Assembly: GCF_901000735.1 (NCBI RefSeq)
Contig: NC_081550.1
Coordinates: forward strand, 2,004,669-2,068,668
Origin: Corylus avellana
Taxonomy: Eukaryota; Streptophyta; Magnoliopsida; Fagales; Betulaceae
DNA length: 64,000 nucleotides
Direction: 5' to 3'
Shown here: one piece after another, positions 21,402-30,591 of the stretch
How the letters are laid out: each line of letters starts with the position of its first letter
How positions within the stretch are numbered: the stretch's first letter is position 1
Notes under the pieces: generated by a model
Databases searched by the model: none
Seen by the model: only the letters and a program-made list of their open reading frames with translations
Told to the model about the DNA's origin: nothing
Translations under genes and position numbers: made by a program

Positions 21402-21545
21402 TACAGAAGAATATTGGTTGCATGAATGAATTGCAAATAAAGGCTTAAGAGAAACAACACCAAGTCATGCATATGGTTCCTGTTTGATGTGCCAAACCAG
21501 AAGAAGCAAGAGAAAAATGAAGCACATCTTGTATATAATTTAATC
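21402..21545 (-). pseudogene. 5' fragment of a PSY1R-type receptor-like protein gene
   Basis: Minus-strand match to the leader and signal-peptide region of the receptor genes and to the relic at 1343-1640 (GAAGCACATCTTG, GCCAAACCAGAAGAAGCAAG, TTGCATGAATGAATTGCA). The reading frame is broken and nothing of the repeat domain follows. A retro-insertion (20367-21388) separates it from its former downstream sequence. Confidence 0.7.
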
Positions 21546-21644
21546 ACTATTCTATAGGATTATTTGCTTACATTCTAATTATTAAATTATTATTTATCTC
21601 AAAAGCTTAATTGGATAGGAAGAGATGATCAATTGAATAATTTA

Positions 21645-22461
21645 GGCTCCGTTTACTTGACGTAAAATGGTTTTTAGAAAACGATTTCCGCATTTTACTG
21701 TGTTTACTTTGACGTAAAATAGTGGTCAACGAAAAATATTTTCCTTTTAACCGAAAATTCTTCTATAATTTTCGGAAAATGATTTACGGTTTTCAAAACC
21801 GTAAATCATTTTCTGACTTTAAGCATCTCATTCTCAAATCGACGGACCTTGCCAAGACACGCCTAGAACCTCGCGGGGACTTGCATGGGACCCACTCGGG
21901 ACTTGACCGAGACTCGTCCAGGACCAACTCGGGTCCCCACCAAGACCTGCCTAGGACCCAACCAGACTTGAATGGGTCTCGCCCAAACTTGCTCAAGACC
22001 CGCCCGGGACTTGCCCAAGACCTGCCAGAGACTTTATCGGGACCCACCCGAAACTTGACTGGGACTTGACTAGAACCTGCTTGGGAGTTGCCCGGGACCC
22101 GGCCAGGACTTGTCCAGGACGTGATCAAAACTTGACTGGGACCCGACCGGGACTTGCCCGAGACCTGCACGGGACCCACTCGGGACTTGATTGAGACCTG
22201 ACTGGGACCCTACCGGGACCCACCCAAGACTTGATCGGGACTTGCCCGAGACTTGACGAGGACCTCACCGGAACTTGACCAAGACCTGACTGGAACCCCG
22301 CTGGTACCTACCTGTGACCAAGCTGGAACCCACCAAGGACTTAACCCGGACCCGCCCGGGACTTGACCGGGACCCAATTTGGACTCCACCGGGACCTACC
22401 CGGGACGCCGCCGCGACTTGCACAAGATTTGACCAGGACACGCCCAGGACTTGACTGGGAC
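21645..22461. mobile_element. Transposon end carrying a 20-bp-class minisatellite
   Basis: The left end (GGCTCCGTTTACTTGACGTA, then AAAACGATTTCCGCATTTTAC and a hairpin around GATTTACGGTTTT/AAAACCGTAAATC at 21780-21812) has the look of a common plant DNA-transposon terminus. From about 21838 to 22460 the sequence is a degenerate tandem array of units such as GGGACTTGACCGGGACC and GGGACCCGCCCGGGACTTG. No right terminus is visible: the array ends directly against the captured zinc-transporter fragment. Confidence 0.65.
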
Positions 22462-22616
22462 CTGAAAAATGACCATATATGTGGTGAGATGTTTCATTTT
22501 GCCCTTTCTTATTTTGGTTCCCTTTTTCAGGGCGTTGCTGTTGCACTTCCTGTTTATTTTGCAACACAGAGGTGAGAATTTTTACGGTAGCAATTAATTC
22601 AGCTTTCTAAAAGCAT
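22462..22616 (+). pseudogene. Captured fragment of the ZTP29 gene (exon 8 with both splice sites)
   Basis: The segment repeats 44498-44653 of the zinc transporter gene with, by eye, only one missing T. It contains the end of intron 7 (polypyrimidine tract and AG), the whole 41-bp exon 8 (here 22531-22571, coding for GVAVALPVYFATQ) and the first part of intron 8. As introns are included, it was copied as DNA, not RNA. The left junction shares CTG with the donor. The orientation relative to the donor is direct. It cannot encode a transporter on its own. Confidence 0.93.
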
Positions 22617-22639
22617 AATTATATATATAGTGAGTGTAA

Positions 22640-23000
22640 TGATTGTATTCTAAATATTCTAGTATGCATATTTGTTATGCATTTCAAATCAATATTTTCT
22701 AAAATAAATAAAAATAATAAAAAAAAATTGTATAGGTACCTTGATGTAATAAATCATGACTAGGGGATCATCCCTTTCGAGAAATGCTAGGGAGCCAAAC
22801 AATTGAATCCAAAAAAAAAATTCAAACTGACGTGGTAGACCATGAGTCGTAGACAAAGGGAGAAATAATTGCATTTTTTTAATTTAAAAACCATTGCCAC
22901 GTTAGTTCGAAAATTAATCTGAGTTCATTTGTTTGGCTCTCTAGCACTTCTCAAGCTTTACTCCTTTGAAACTAATTAAGTTCTTACCAATACACAAGTT
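22640..23000. other. Upstream flank of the first cysteine-rich gene
   Basis: Matches 29660-29800, the equivalent flank of the second cysteine-rich gene (CTAGTATGCATATTTGTTATGC; TGACTAGG..GATCAT; GAAACTAATTAAGTTC). It is interrupted by a MITE at 22779-22952. Confidence 0.7.
22779..22952. mobile_element. MITE, 174 bp
   Basis: Inverted ends GAGAAATGCTAGGGAGCCAA and, complemented, GAGAAGTGCTAGAGAGCCAA, with arms continuing through the centre. It is absent from the paralogous flank near 29765, which gives an empty site. A second copy lies at 26184-26347. Confidence 0.85.
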
Positions 23001-23050
23001 TTACTGTAAGAAAAATGTTAACATAAAAAAAAAAAAAAAAAAATAAAAAA

Positions 23051-23800
23051 GAGATATGATAGGAGCTCAATTGAGCCCCATTTAAGACCCAACTTTTACT
23101 TACTTGGTACAAAGTCACATAAGAGTTGTGCTAGGTTTAAAATTAAACTTTGGGTTAAATACCTCAAACCCCCCTAGGGTTTATCAACTTTATTTTTTCC
23201 CCCCTGGGGTTTCACTTTTATCACAGGACCCCCCTGGGGTTTTGATAAAGGACCAATTTAGTCTATCCGTTAGTTGACCGTTAAGACTGACACGTGGACC
23301 AATAAGATATTGACACGTGGCACCTATTTAATTTTTTTTAATTTTTTTTTTAAAATTAACAAAAAAAAAGAAAAGAATCGGCCACCCCCAAATGGCCAAG
23401 GGGGTGGCCGAGCCACCCCCAGTTTTTTCCTTTTCTTTTCTTTTCTTTTTTTTTTTTAAAAAAAAAATACATTTTTTTTGTTAATTTTAAAAAAAAATTA
23501 AATTAAATTAAATATGTGCCACGTATCAGTCTTAACGGTCAACTAACGGATAGACTAAATTGGTCCTTTATCAAAACTCCAGGGGAGTCCTATGATAAAA
23601 GTGAAACCCCAGGGGGAAAAAATAAAGTTAGTAAACCCTAGGGGGATTTGAGGTATTTAACCCTTAAACTTTTCCAAAAAAAAAAAAAGTTTAAAATTAA
23701 AATTAAAATTTCAAAAAGACAAAAGACAAAAAAAAATATATATATATATCCACAAAAGTTGGGTCTTAGATGGGGCTCAGTTGAGCCTCTATCATATCTC
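23051..23800. mobile_element. Outer long-TIR element with nested insertion
   Basis: Inverted ends GAGATATGATAGGAGCTCAA and, complemented, GAGATATGATAGAGGCTCAA, followed by matching arms to the AAAGTTGGGTCTTA segment. It is absent from the paralogous locus near 29830 (TTTTGCTAAAGAAATATTTC), so the insertion postdates the duplication. It is interrupted by the element at 23152-23663. No protein is encoded. Confidence 0.8.
23152..23663. mobile_element. Inner Mutator-like element, perfect 9-bp target duplication
   Basis: Inverted ends GGGTTAAATACCTCAAACCC and, complemented, GGGTTAAATACCTCAAATCC. The arms include the segments for GACCAATTTAGTCTATCCGT and GTCAACTAACGG. A short GC-rich core at about 23380-23425 carries GGCCACCCCC and GGGGGTGGCC. 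The 9-mer TTAAACTTT is present unchanged on both sides (23143-23151 and 23664-23672), diagnostic of a Mutator-superfamily insertion and showing it is young. Confidence 0.9.
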
Positions 23801-24033
23801 AAAAAAATATTTCAAAACAAATCATGAAATCCAAACAAAAAGATATTACTTAACCTAAAAAGCAGTTAATTGAAAATTGGTCATAGCTACAAAATTTACA
23901 ACTATTAAACAACACTTAATTGGTTCAAATTACTTTATAAATAAATCAGTTTTGTACAATATATAAGTGCTAAGCCGTGGTCATCTTTTTTATTATACTC
24001 AAACTAAAAAGTTTTTAAAGTTGACAAAAATCC

Positions 24034-24571
24034 ATGGCTTGCAAATGTATTATAAAACTTGTTCTAATGATGATGAAATTGCTTATCCATGATCTCTTTC
24101 ATGTGCAAGCTAATGACATTTCTCATATCACTTTCCATCCCTCTTCCCCTCCTACCTTGCCTCCTTGTTTCCTTAAACTTACTAAAATTCAAACTAATGA
24201 CATTGGCCTTACATCTTTTTTTTCCTTCTCCACAACCTATTCGCTATCCTCAATTCTCTGAACTTGATGAAATACAACTATATGCATGCATTGATACGCA
24301 TATTAAATTGTGTGATGAAAGATGGCCACTCCACAGCTTGTTTGAAGCTCACATGCTTGGTTATGAATCTTGTGTTCTCTTCGGTCATTACAAATGTTGG
24401 AGGAGGCACAATGCCGAAGAGACGTTGACTTCCGAGCATAGTTCTTGCCTAAGTAATTGTGTCAAACATCGAAGTGATATTACGACTTGTTTCGAAGAAT
24501 GTGATGAAAGGCATGTCAAGAAGCAATCAGATGGCGTCTATACACAAAATTCCCACTTTAAGGTCTGCTAA
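24034..24571 (+). pseudogene. Small secreted cysteine-rich protein gene, frameshifted copy
   Basis: The first frame begins MACKCIIKLVLMMM and gives a signal peptide ending near FHVQA, then DISHITFHPSSPP. It matches the intact paralogue at 30059 up to the TSFF motif. There a run of eight T (seven in the paralogue, near 24215) shifts the frame. The rest of the protein continues in the next frame (PSPQPIRYPQFSELDE, then the cysteine domain with CIDTHIKLC and CWRRHNAEE, CLSNC and CFEEC) to a stop at 24571. Apart from the extra T the gene looks whole and has the same upstream TATATAAG element, so either it is a very young pseudogene or the T run is miscounted in the assembly. The family is not recognised. 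Confidence 0.75.
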
Positions 24572-25148
24572 AGATTTCTTAACTACTCTCTCTCTCTCTC
24601 TTTCTAGCTATTTGTTGGTGCTCTCTCTCTCTTTCTAGCTTTTTGTTGGTCGCCAAATTGATTGGATACAATACAAAGATGGAAGCCACATTATCAATCT
24701 TCAAATACCGCAAAAGAAGGCCTTTCAACTTCTATATATTTTTTTGACATCAATAAAAGGTTTATCATGTATTAGTTATTTTCATTCATTACAAAATGTT
24801 GAACATTTTTTCTTCTACGTGAATCCTAACTCGTACTAAAAGCTGACATTTATACTTTCATGCAGAATCCCACACAAATTCCAATTCCTCAGGGTGGCCA
24901 CCGTTAGAGTACTAGTGGTAAAGATATCATAACAAATGATTGGTGACAGACGTCTTAAAGCAAAATACTAGTGGCCAGCTAAAGCAATTGTTTATCTTTA
25001 TTATCTTATCATTTCAATAAATTTAGTTGATGTTTGATCAACTACCGAAGTACCAATGTTTATCATTTGTGTGATTCGAGTAGTAGTGGTTAAGTTTATC
25101 AAATAAGAGGTTGGTGCCTATATATATCAATGTTACCAAGTTTATTTT
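24572..25148. other. Downstream flank of the first cysteine-rich gene
   Basis: Paralogous to 31000-31535 (shared CCAAATTGATTGGATACAAT; GGTGACAGACGTCTT; ATTTAGTTGATGT). A CT-rich tract lies at 24585-24640. No gene. Confidence 0.7.
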
Positions 25149-25576
25149 TGTTGGAACAGTTTCCGAGCTTATTGAGATGCGCCGGCAGAAGATAACTCTA
25201 TTACTTAAGTTAATAATTTGTTTCTGAACGAAAATAATAACTCTAAATTACATATTTGTCCCCTTTTACCTGGAGAGAGCCCTCCTTATATAGGAGGGGA
25301 CGACAGTTGGTGTTGGATCTAATTCCGCCTTTCTTGGAATTGATGTGATCCCGAGACTCTTTGGATTGGGGTATTACCCTAAGATTCAAGCTTATTCCTG
25401 AAACAACTTCGATATTCACAGTACAGGATTTTTGGGATTTTCTGTAGTGTTTCCCGAAGTATCCATATAAAGAGTTATGTAGATAACAAGCCCGGTTTTG
25501 GGCCTCGCCGATCTCTAGAACATTCGCTCCGGCCCATTTCAATAATTGGATTTTTCGATTGGCCCAATTCCTAACA
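25149..25576. mobile_element. Solo LTR, 428 bp, with 5-bp target duplication
   Basis: Starts TGTTGGAACAG and ends CCTAACA (TG...CA), flanked on both sides by ATTTT (25144-25148 and 25577-25581). The paralogous locus near 31527 reads straight through (GTTTATTTCAATCAATGAAAG), which is the unoccupied site. Internally there is a TATA-like CCTTATATAGGAG at 25282-25294, the position expected of an LTR promoter. No internal retrotransposon region remains, so the element was lost by LTR-LTR recombination. Confidence 0.9.
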
Positions 25577-25649
25577 ATTTTAATCAATGAAAGTGTTCAA
25601 GTTTTATGATAATTATTTTTAAATGAGATTTTTCTTTTTGAGGTATAAC

Positions 25650-27700
25650 TCATCTTCCTTATGGTGGTGAAACTCTACCAAAACCACATTGTTAAATAAT
25701 AAGACTCTGTTCAACATGAAATTTATGTTTATTTTCTGTTGTCTTCATTTGGCGTGCTTCATAACTTATGGAGAATTTAATAATTAACCTCGATACCTAT
25801 ATTGATTTCAAACAAAATTTAATCATTACCATAACCCTTTAGGGTGGAAGGACAAGGGTGCTGCACACCCCTAGAGGTGCAGCTACCCCATGCTTCATCC
25901 AAGGGTTTTGTCAAAACCCTAACCCTAAAAGCCGTAATTCCAAAAATCCTAACCCTAGTTTATTTTTGGATATTAAAGTTGTTTATTATCCTTAAAATAT
26001 TTTCGGGTGGATGATTGATAAGGATTTGTTTAGGAGTTGGACTCCATAAACGTAAAATGAGATTTCAATTTTATTTGAAATGTGTTCTAATGATTAGGAT
26101 AATCGTGTCATATTGGTTAGGGTTTCCTATATTAGAAAAGTTGTTTCAGAATTTGATTAAGGAACAACCTAGGTTTTCTAATTGAGAAATGCTAAGGAGC
26201 CAAACAAATGAACCCAAAAAAATTTTCAAACTTACAGACCGTGAGTGGCAGACAAAGGAGAAAGAATTGCATTTTTTTTAATTTAAAAACCTTTGTCACG
26301 TCAGTTTATAAGTTTTCCTGAGTCATTTGTTTAGCTCTCTAGCACTTGGATTAGAATGCCTAGAACCTAGTATGATAAGGAATCTAATAATTAGATTAGA
26401 GTTCCAAAGACCAAGTCCAATTTAGATAATTAATGATATTAATATTCCAAGTATGAAACCTAATGTGAGCTAGGAATCCTACAATAATGAGAAACCATAG
26501 TTCAACTAGGATTTTCATTATTAGGACTTCCACTCCTACTTTAATTTCTGGATAGGATATCCCATTTCTAAATAGGATAATTACTCGAGCTAGGATTTCT
26601 AAATGGGATTTGGAATGCGCACAATCCAGCAAGGTTAAATGAAACTCATTTATTTAAAACATCAAGTGGGAGAGAGATCAAGAGTTGAATCTCACGGCCT
26701 CCATTGTAAGTCATAGTAGGGGGTTCTCCGCCTTATAAGGAGGGTTGTCTCTACTTGGCAACTTTACTTGGATTAGACTTCTCCAAAAGGTATAGGAGAT
26801 GTGGTGAAGATCATTAGCGACAACCCCTTGGTGGAGTTACTTGAAAATCACATGGAATCCATACGATAATTTACACTTGACTAATTTAAGATATTAATCT
26901 CCCATTAAAGGTATGTTATCTTAAAATTAGAGGCTACGGAAATAGCGACAAATTATTAATATTTGGTATGGGAATACATGGGTAGCATTAATAATGAGAT
27001 TAGATCTCGCTTAATCATAGTGATTAAGAGCGCATTGTATTCATAATCAAGTCTTTCTCCACTTAATGAGGGACTTAGCGCCTATGAACGTCTCTTATAA
27101 ACTCACCTACACAGACTACTGATAGATTAGAGTGTTACATCTATCATGTCCCATTCTCTCATGTAGACCATAATAAAATCCAATGCCCAAGATCCCATCT
27201 TTTTCTGTCCTTTCCTTTTTATTAGTTTTTTTGAATAGCTTTTTCTGCCCTTTATTTATCTCAATAAAAATCTAAGGTAATTAGTAGCTGATTACCTTAT
27301 AAAAATCCAACCTGGCCACCCTGTTTTCCATGTCATATCAGAAAATATCAAGAAAATTTGACCTTTTGAAATAAAAACTCTTGACATTTCCATGTCATAG
27401 CAAAAAAGATCATCTCCTAACAACAATACGAATTAAGCCTGGTAACTTAATCTAATATGGGTGGTGTAGTCATTTTCTTTAAATTTCTGTAATGGCTTCG
27501 GCCAAGAGTTTTTTGTGTGGGCTTGTGAAGAATAAGATCTTTCGGTTTGGGGCAAGGTCAAAATTTTTGAGTTGGACCTATTATTATTTTTCTTGAAAAT
27601 TTTCGGGGGGCCAGCCCAAATTTTTTTGTGGGGGTAGGAGTGTGTCGGTCGCTGGTAAAATCATGATAATATAAGAAAATACTTTTACATAAACTATTTG
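25650..27700. other. Intergenic, no gene seen apart from one MITE
   Basis: No coding region with recognisable motifs. Sequence 26350-27150 has the look of old LTR-retrotransposon debris (mixed AT-rich text with no frames), but no termini could be defined. A MITE is at 26184-26347. Confidence 0.45.
26184..26347. mobile_element. MITE, second copy of the 22779-22952 family
   Basis: Starts GAGAAATGCTAAGGAGCCAA and ends TTTAGCTCTCTAGCACTT. The internal sequence parallels the first copy (GTGGCAGACAAAGGAGAAA; GCATTTTTTTTAATTTAAAA). Confidence 0.85.
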
Positions 27701-27864
27701 ATTTTTTGTCTATCATTAAAATGGACTAGGGTAAAAAGTGAGAACTAACATTTTTGAAAACACAAAGTTCTCCCGAAATTTTTTTCGACCTATTCTATAA
27801 AAATAATGTGTCCTCCACGTATACGATGCGGAGGTTAAAGCAGAAATGTGAAGTGGACTGTATG

Positions 27865-27980
27865 ACAATGGCAATGATGTGGAGGCTAAAGCATTCAAAT
27901 ATTCCAACTAATGAAATGTTGAAAATCCATTGGACCTAATATCTCTAACCACTTGACCCGTGCAAGACGACTTCCTAAAG
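27865..27980. repeat. Short duplicate of 31850-31960
   Basis: Both copies read GAGGCTAAAGCATTCAAATA, then TTCCAACTAATGAAATGTTG and AAAATCCATTGGACC, then GCAAGACGACTTCC. Non-coding; another piece of shuffled cluster DNA. Confidence 0.8.
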
Positions 27981-28158
27981 TGATAAATGTTTTGGACTTG
28001 GTGGTATTTACATAAAGTTTAAAGTTCAAATCCCTTTGAGGATAAACAATTTTTTAGGATACACTCACGGTGAAGTCGAGTATTACCCAATTTGTGTGAC
28101 AGGTCGTGCAAAATTTGCCCTTCAAACATAGTACACAAAGTATACCTCGTGTACTCAC

Positions 28159-28495
28159 AGATCCGGATCCCCTTCCATTAGTGGGATAATTGGAGATTAT
28201 CCAATTGTCAATCTTGGCCATTCAATCTCATCCAACGGCCTACATCATGCTGAGCCACCCGCAAGGGCCAATTGGGGGTGACTCCCTTAGCATGAGTGGC
28301 TCCCAAGGGCCATGGAGCCACTCCCAATTTTTTTTGTCATTTATTTTAATTTTTTTTTTAAGTTAAATAATATTTTCTTATTTTAAATTTAATGAAACAC
28401 GTGACATGCTGTAGGCCGTTAGATGAGCTTGAATAGCCAAGATTAATAATCGGAAAATCTCCCATTATCCCATTAATGGGAAGGAATCCTGATAA
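28159..28495. mobile_element. Mutator-like element with GC-rich core, 337 bp
   Basis: The inverted ends are of the GGATCCCCTTCC type, with arms CCAACGGCCTACATCATGC and its complement. A short core (28250-28330) contains GGGGGTGACTCC, GGGCCATGG and GAGCCACTCCC. Flanking direct repeats GTGTACTCAC (28149-28158) and GTATACTCAC (28496-28505) differ at one base of ten. Same family as 18424-19034. Confidence 0.82.
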
Positions 28496-28529
28496 GTATA
28501 CTCACCCCTTGAGAGGTTTCTCGTCCTTT

Positions 28530-28730
28530 AAGGTGGCTTTCAACGCTTACTTATTACCCAACAGTAGAGTTGACAATGCAGCCTTCAATATTGAATTCTA
28601 TGAATTCCAAAATGGCAAGCTGCTTATTTTCAATCTCTTCCCACGAGATTATTTTTCAATTTTAGTTAAAAACAATTATTTGTTATATATACTTGCAAAT
28701 TTAGGCTAAATTATAGAGAGGCATACATGA
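28530..28730 (+). promoter_or_regulatory. Orphan receptor-gene promoter (+ strand)
   Basis: Matches the upstream region of the receptor gene at 32427 (GGCTTTCAACGCTTA; GACAATGCAGCCTTCAATAT; CCCACGAGATTA; TTTGTTATATATACTTGCAA; TTATAGAGAGGCAT). No receptor coding sequence follows. The next 300 bp instead resemble, in reverse, the 3' flank of receptor genes (around 28960-29050, CTTGAGAAACCAAATTGATAA). The coding region has been deleted or never existed here. Confidence 0.7.
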
Positions 28731-29079
28731 ATATTCACAAAATTAGCAGTGAAGCCTAGCTAGCAAAATGGAATTCTGATGGTTCTTAACTTGTAATGAC
28801 ATTAATAAGTAGACTAAATTTGCTTTATTTTTTCCTTAGTAAAGTCAAAATGACAAACAAAATTGATTCTCATTTTTTCATAAGAGCTAATTTGCTTGAC
28901 TTTTCTTAGCTGCCCTTGTATATATGTTATACTTAATGGAAAATCCAACAACGAGAACTAAATTATTCAAATTAAAACTTGAGAAACCAAATTGATAATA
29001 AACTCAAGAGCAACCAATATAATATAATTTTAAGGAAAAAGATTATACATTCATAACCTTTTGATTCTATATATACGTA

Positions 29080-29610
29080 TGATTCTTTTGTTAAAGACGT
29101 GACTATAGTCACAGAATGAAGTTATTCCTACTGCCGTTGAAACATGCGCTTTCGTTAAATGTATTTTGTATTTTGTCATTTTCATAGGGTCTTCACATGT
29201 TCATACGAACACCAATCTTTCGAGTTTTTGTAATTTTTTATGCAAGTTGTTAATTAATTAAATAATAACTTTCTTAGAAGCTCATAACCCAAACTATGGG
29301 ACAATGTTTTTTTTTTTTACTTTCAAAAAATCAAAAGATGGCTACTTGATTAATTTATAATCCATCTTACCCTATCAAAATTTATTTATTTTTCTACAAC
29401 TTTCCATTTAAATAAATTTTCTTTATGCAATTTTGTGTGACCTATTATTTTGCATTACTTTTAAGTATTGAATCACTTCATTTATTCCAATCGTTGATAA
29501 AATCTATTTACAATATTTACTTCAAATGTCTCTTTATCACTTACAAAAATTCTTTTTTTCTTTTTTATCCTTCGTTTACAAGAAAAAACATGTTTTAAGT
29601 AGCAACTTTC
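29080..29610. repeat. Dispersed duplicate of 13080-13610
   Basis: Direct match to 13080-13610, described there. It precedes the second cysteine-rich gene. Confidence 0.75.
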
Positions 29611-29982
29611 ATGTATATATATATATAATGTCTTTTCATAAATGAATAGCGTCATGATTAAATTTTGAATATTCTAATATGCACATTTATTATGCATTTC
29701 AAATCAATATATTCTAAAAACTTTTTGTATAGGTGGTTTGATGTAATATATAATGACTAGGGATCATCTTCTTCACTTGTCCTTTTGAAATTAATTAAGT
29801 TCTTACCAATACAAAAGTTTTGCTAAAGAAATATTTCAAAACAAATCTTGAAATCCTAACAAAAAGATATATTACTTAACCTAAAAGGCACTTAATTGAA
29901 AAATGGTCATAAGTCCAAAATTTACAATTATTAAATAACACTTATTTGATTCAAATTACTTTATGAATATCAATTCCATACG

Positions 29983-29994
29983 ATATATAAAGGT
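29983..29994 (+). promoter_or_regulatory. TATA-like element of the second cysteine-rich gene
   Basis: GATATATAAAGG lies about 70 bp upstream of the start codon. The first copy has an equivalent ATATATAAG at the same relative place, so the promoters were duplicated together. Confidence 0.55.
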
Positions 29995-30058
29995 TAAGCC
30001 TTAACCATCGTTTTGATTATACATCAAACTGAAAGTTTTCTATAATAGACCAAAATAC

Positions 30059-30574
30059 ATGGGTTGCACACTTATGCTAGTGATGATGGAATTGCTTATC
30101 CATGTTCTCTTAAAAGTGCAAGCTAGTGACCTTTCTCATATCTCTTTCTATCCCTCTTCACCTTCTAGATTGCCTTCTCATTTCCCTAAACTTAATAAAA
30201 TTCAAACCAATGACATTGGCCCAACTTCTTTTTTTCCTTCTCCGCAACCCATTTGGTATCCTCAATCCTCTGAACTTGATGAAACACTACAATCATGCAT
30301 TGATATGGAGATTAAATTGTGTGATGAAAGATGGCTAGATCACAGCGTGTTCAAAGCCTGCGAGGTCCGCGAGGTTGGTCATGAACAATGTCTTCTTGTA
30401 GGTTATTACAAATGTTGGAGGAAACACAATGCCGAAGAGACCGTGACTTCCGAGCATGCATCTTGCTTACGTGATTGTGTAAAAAATCAAAGCGATGTTA
30501 AGGCCTGTCTCGAAGAATGTCATAAAAAGCATTTCAAAAAGTACTCAGATATTGTTTGTACAAAAAATTTCTAG
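30059..30574 (+). CDS. Small secreted cysteine-rich protein, intact copy
   Basis: Single-exon gene for 171 residues. A hydrophobic signal peptide (about 1-22, ending KVQA) is followed by a Ser/Pro-rich linker (YPSSPSRLPSHFPK) and then a domain with nine cysteines. The first pair is CIDMEIKLC; later ones include CLLVGYYKC and two CxxxC motifs nine residues apart (CLRDC and CLEEC). Two CxxxC motifs facing each other are typical of disulfide-stapled helical hairpins, so this part may form one. The family is not recognised, and thionin-like or hairpinin-like are only possibilities. It has a tandem, frameshifted paralogue at 24034-24571 and lies between receptor-like protein genes. Secretion to the apoplast is inferred from the signal peptide. 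Confidence 0.7.
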   Translation: MGCTLMLVMMELLIHVLLKVQASDLSHISFYPSSPSRLPSHFPKLNKIQTNDIGPTSFFPSPQPIWYPQSSELDETLQSCIDMEIKLCDERWLDHSVFKACEVREVGHEQCLLVGYYKCWRKHNAEETVTSEHASCLRDCVKNQSDVKACLEECHKKHFKKYSDIVCTKNF

Positions 30575-30591
30575 CTTAAAGTCTGCTTAAG

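Noticed and set aside
21722..22179. Open frames of 115-128 codons on both strands of the minisatellite
   Set aside because: The array lacks stop words in every phase; the peptides are repeat translations without a domain.
19545..22460. Regular repeats as a CRISPR-like array
   Set aside because: Units are contiguous without unique spacers, and the genome is eukaryotic.
30059..30574. Assignment of the cysteine-rich protein to the thionin or hairpinin families
   Set aside because: Two CxxxC motifs are suggestive, but the overall cysteine spacing does not match a family I can name with confidence.
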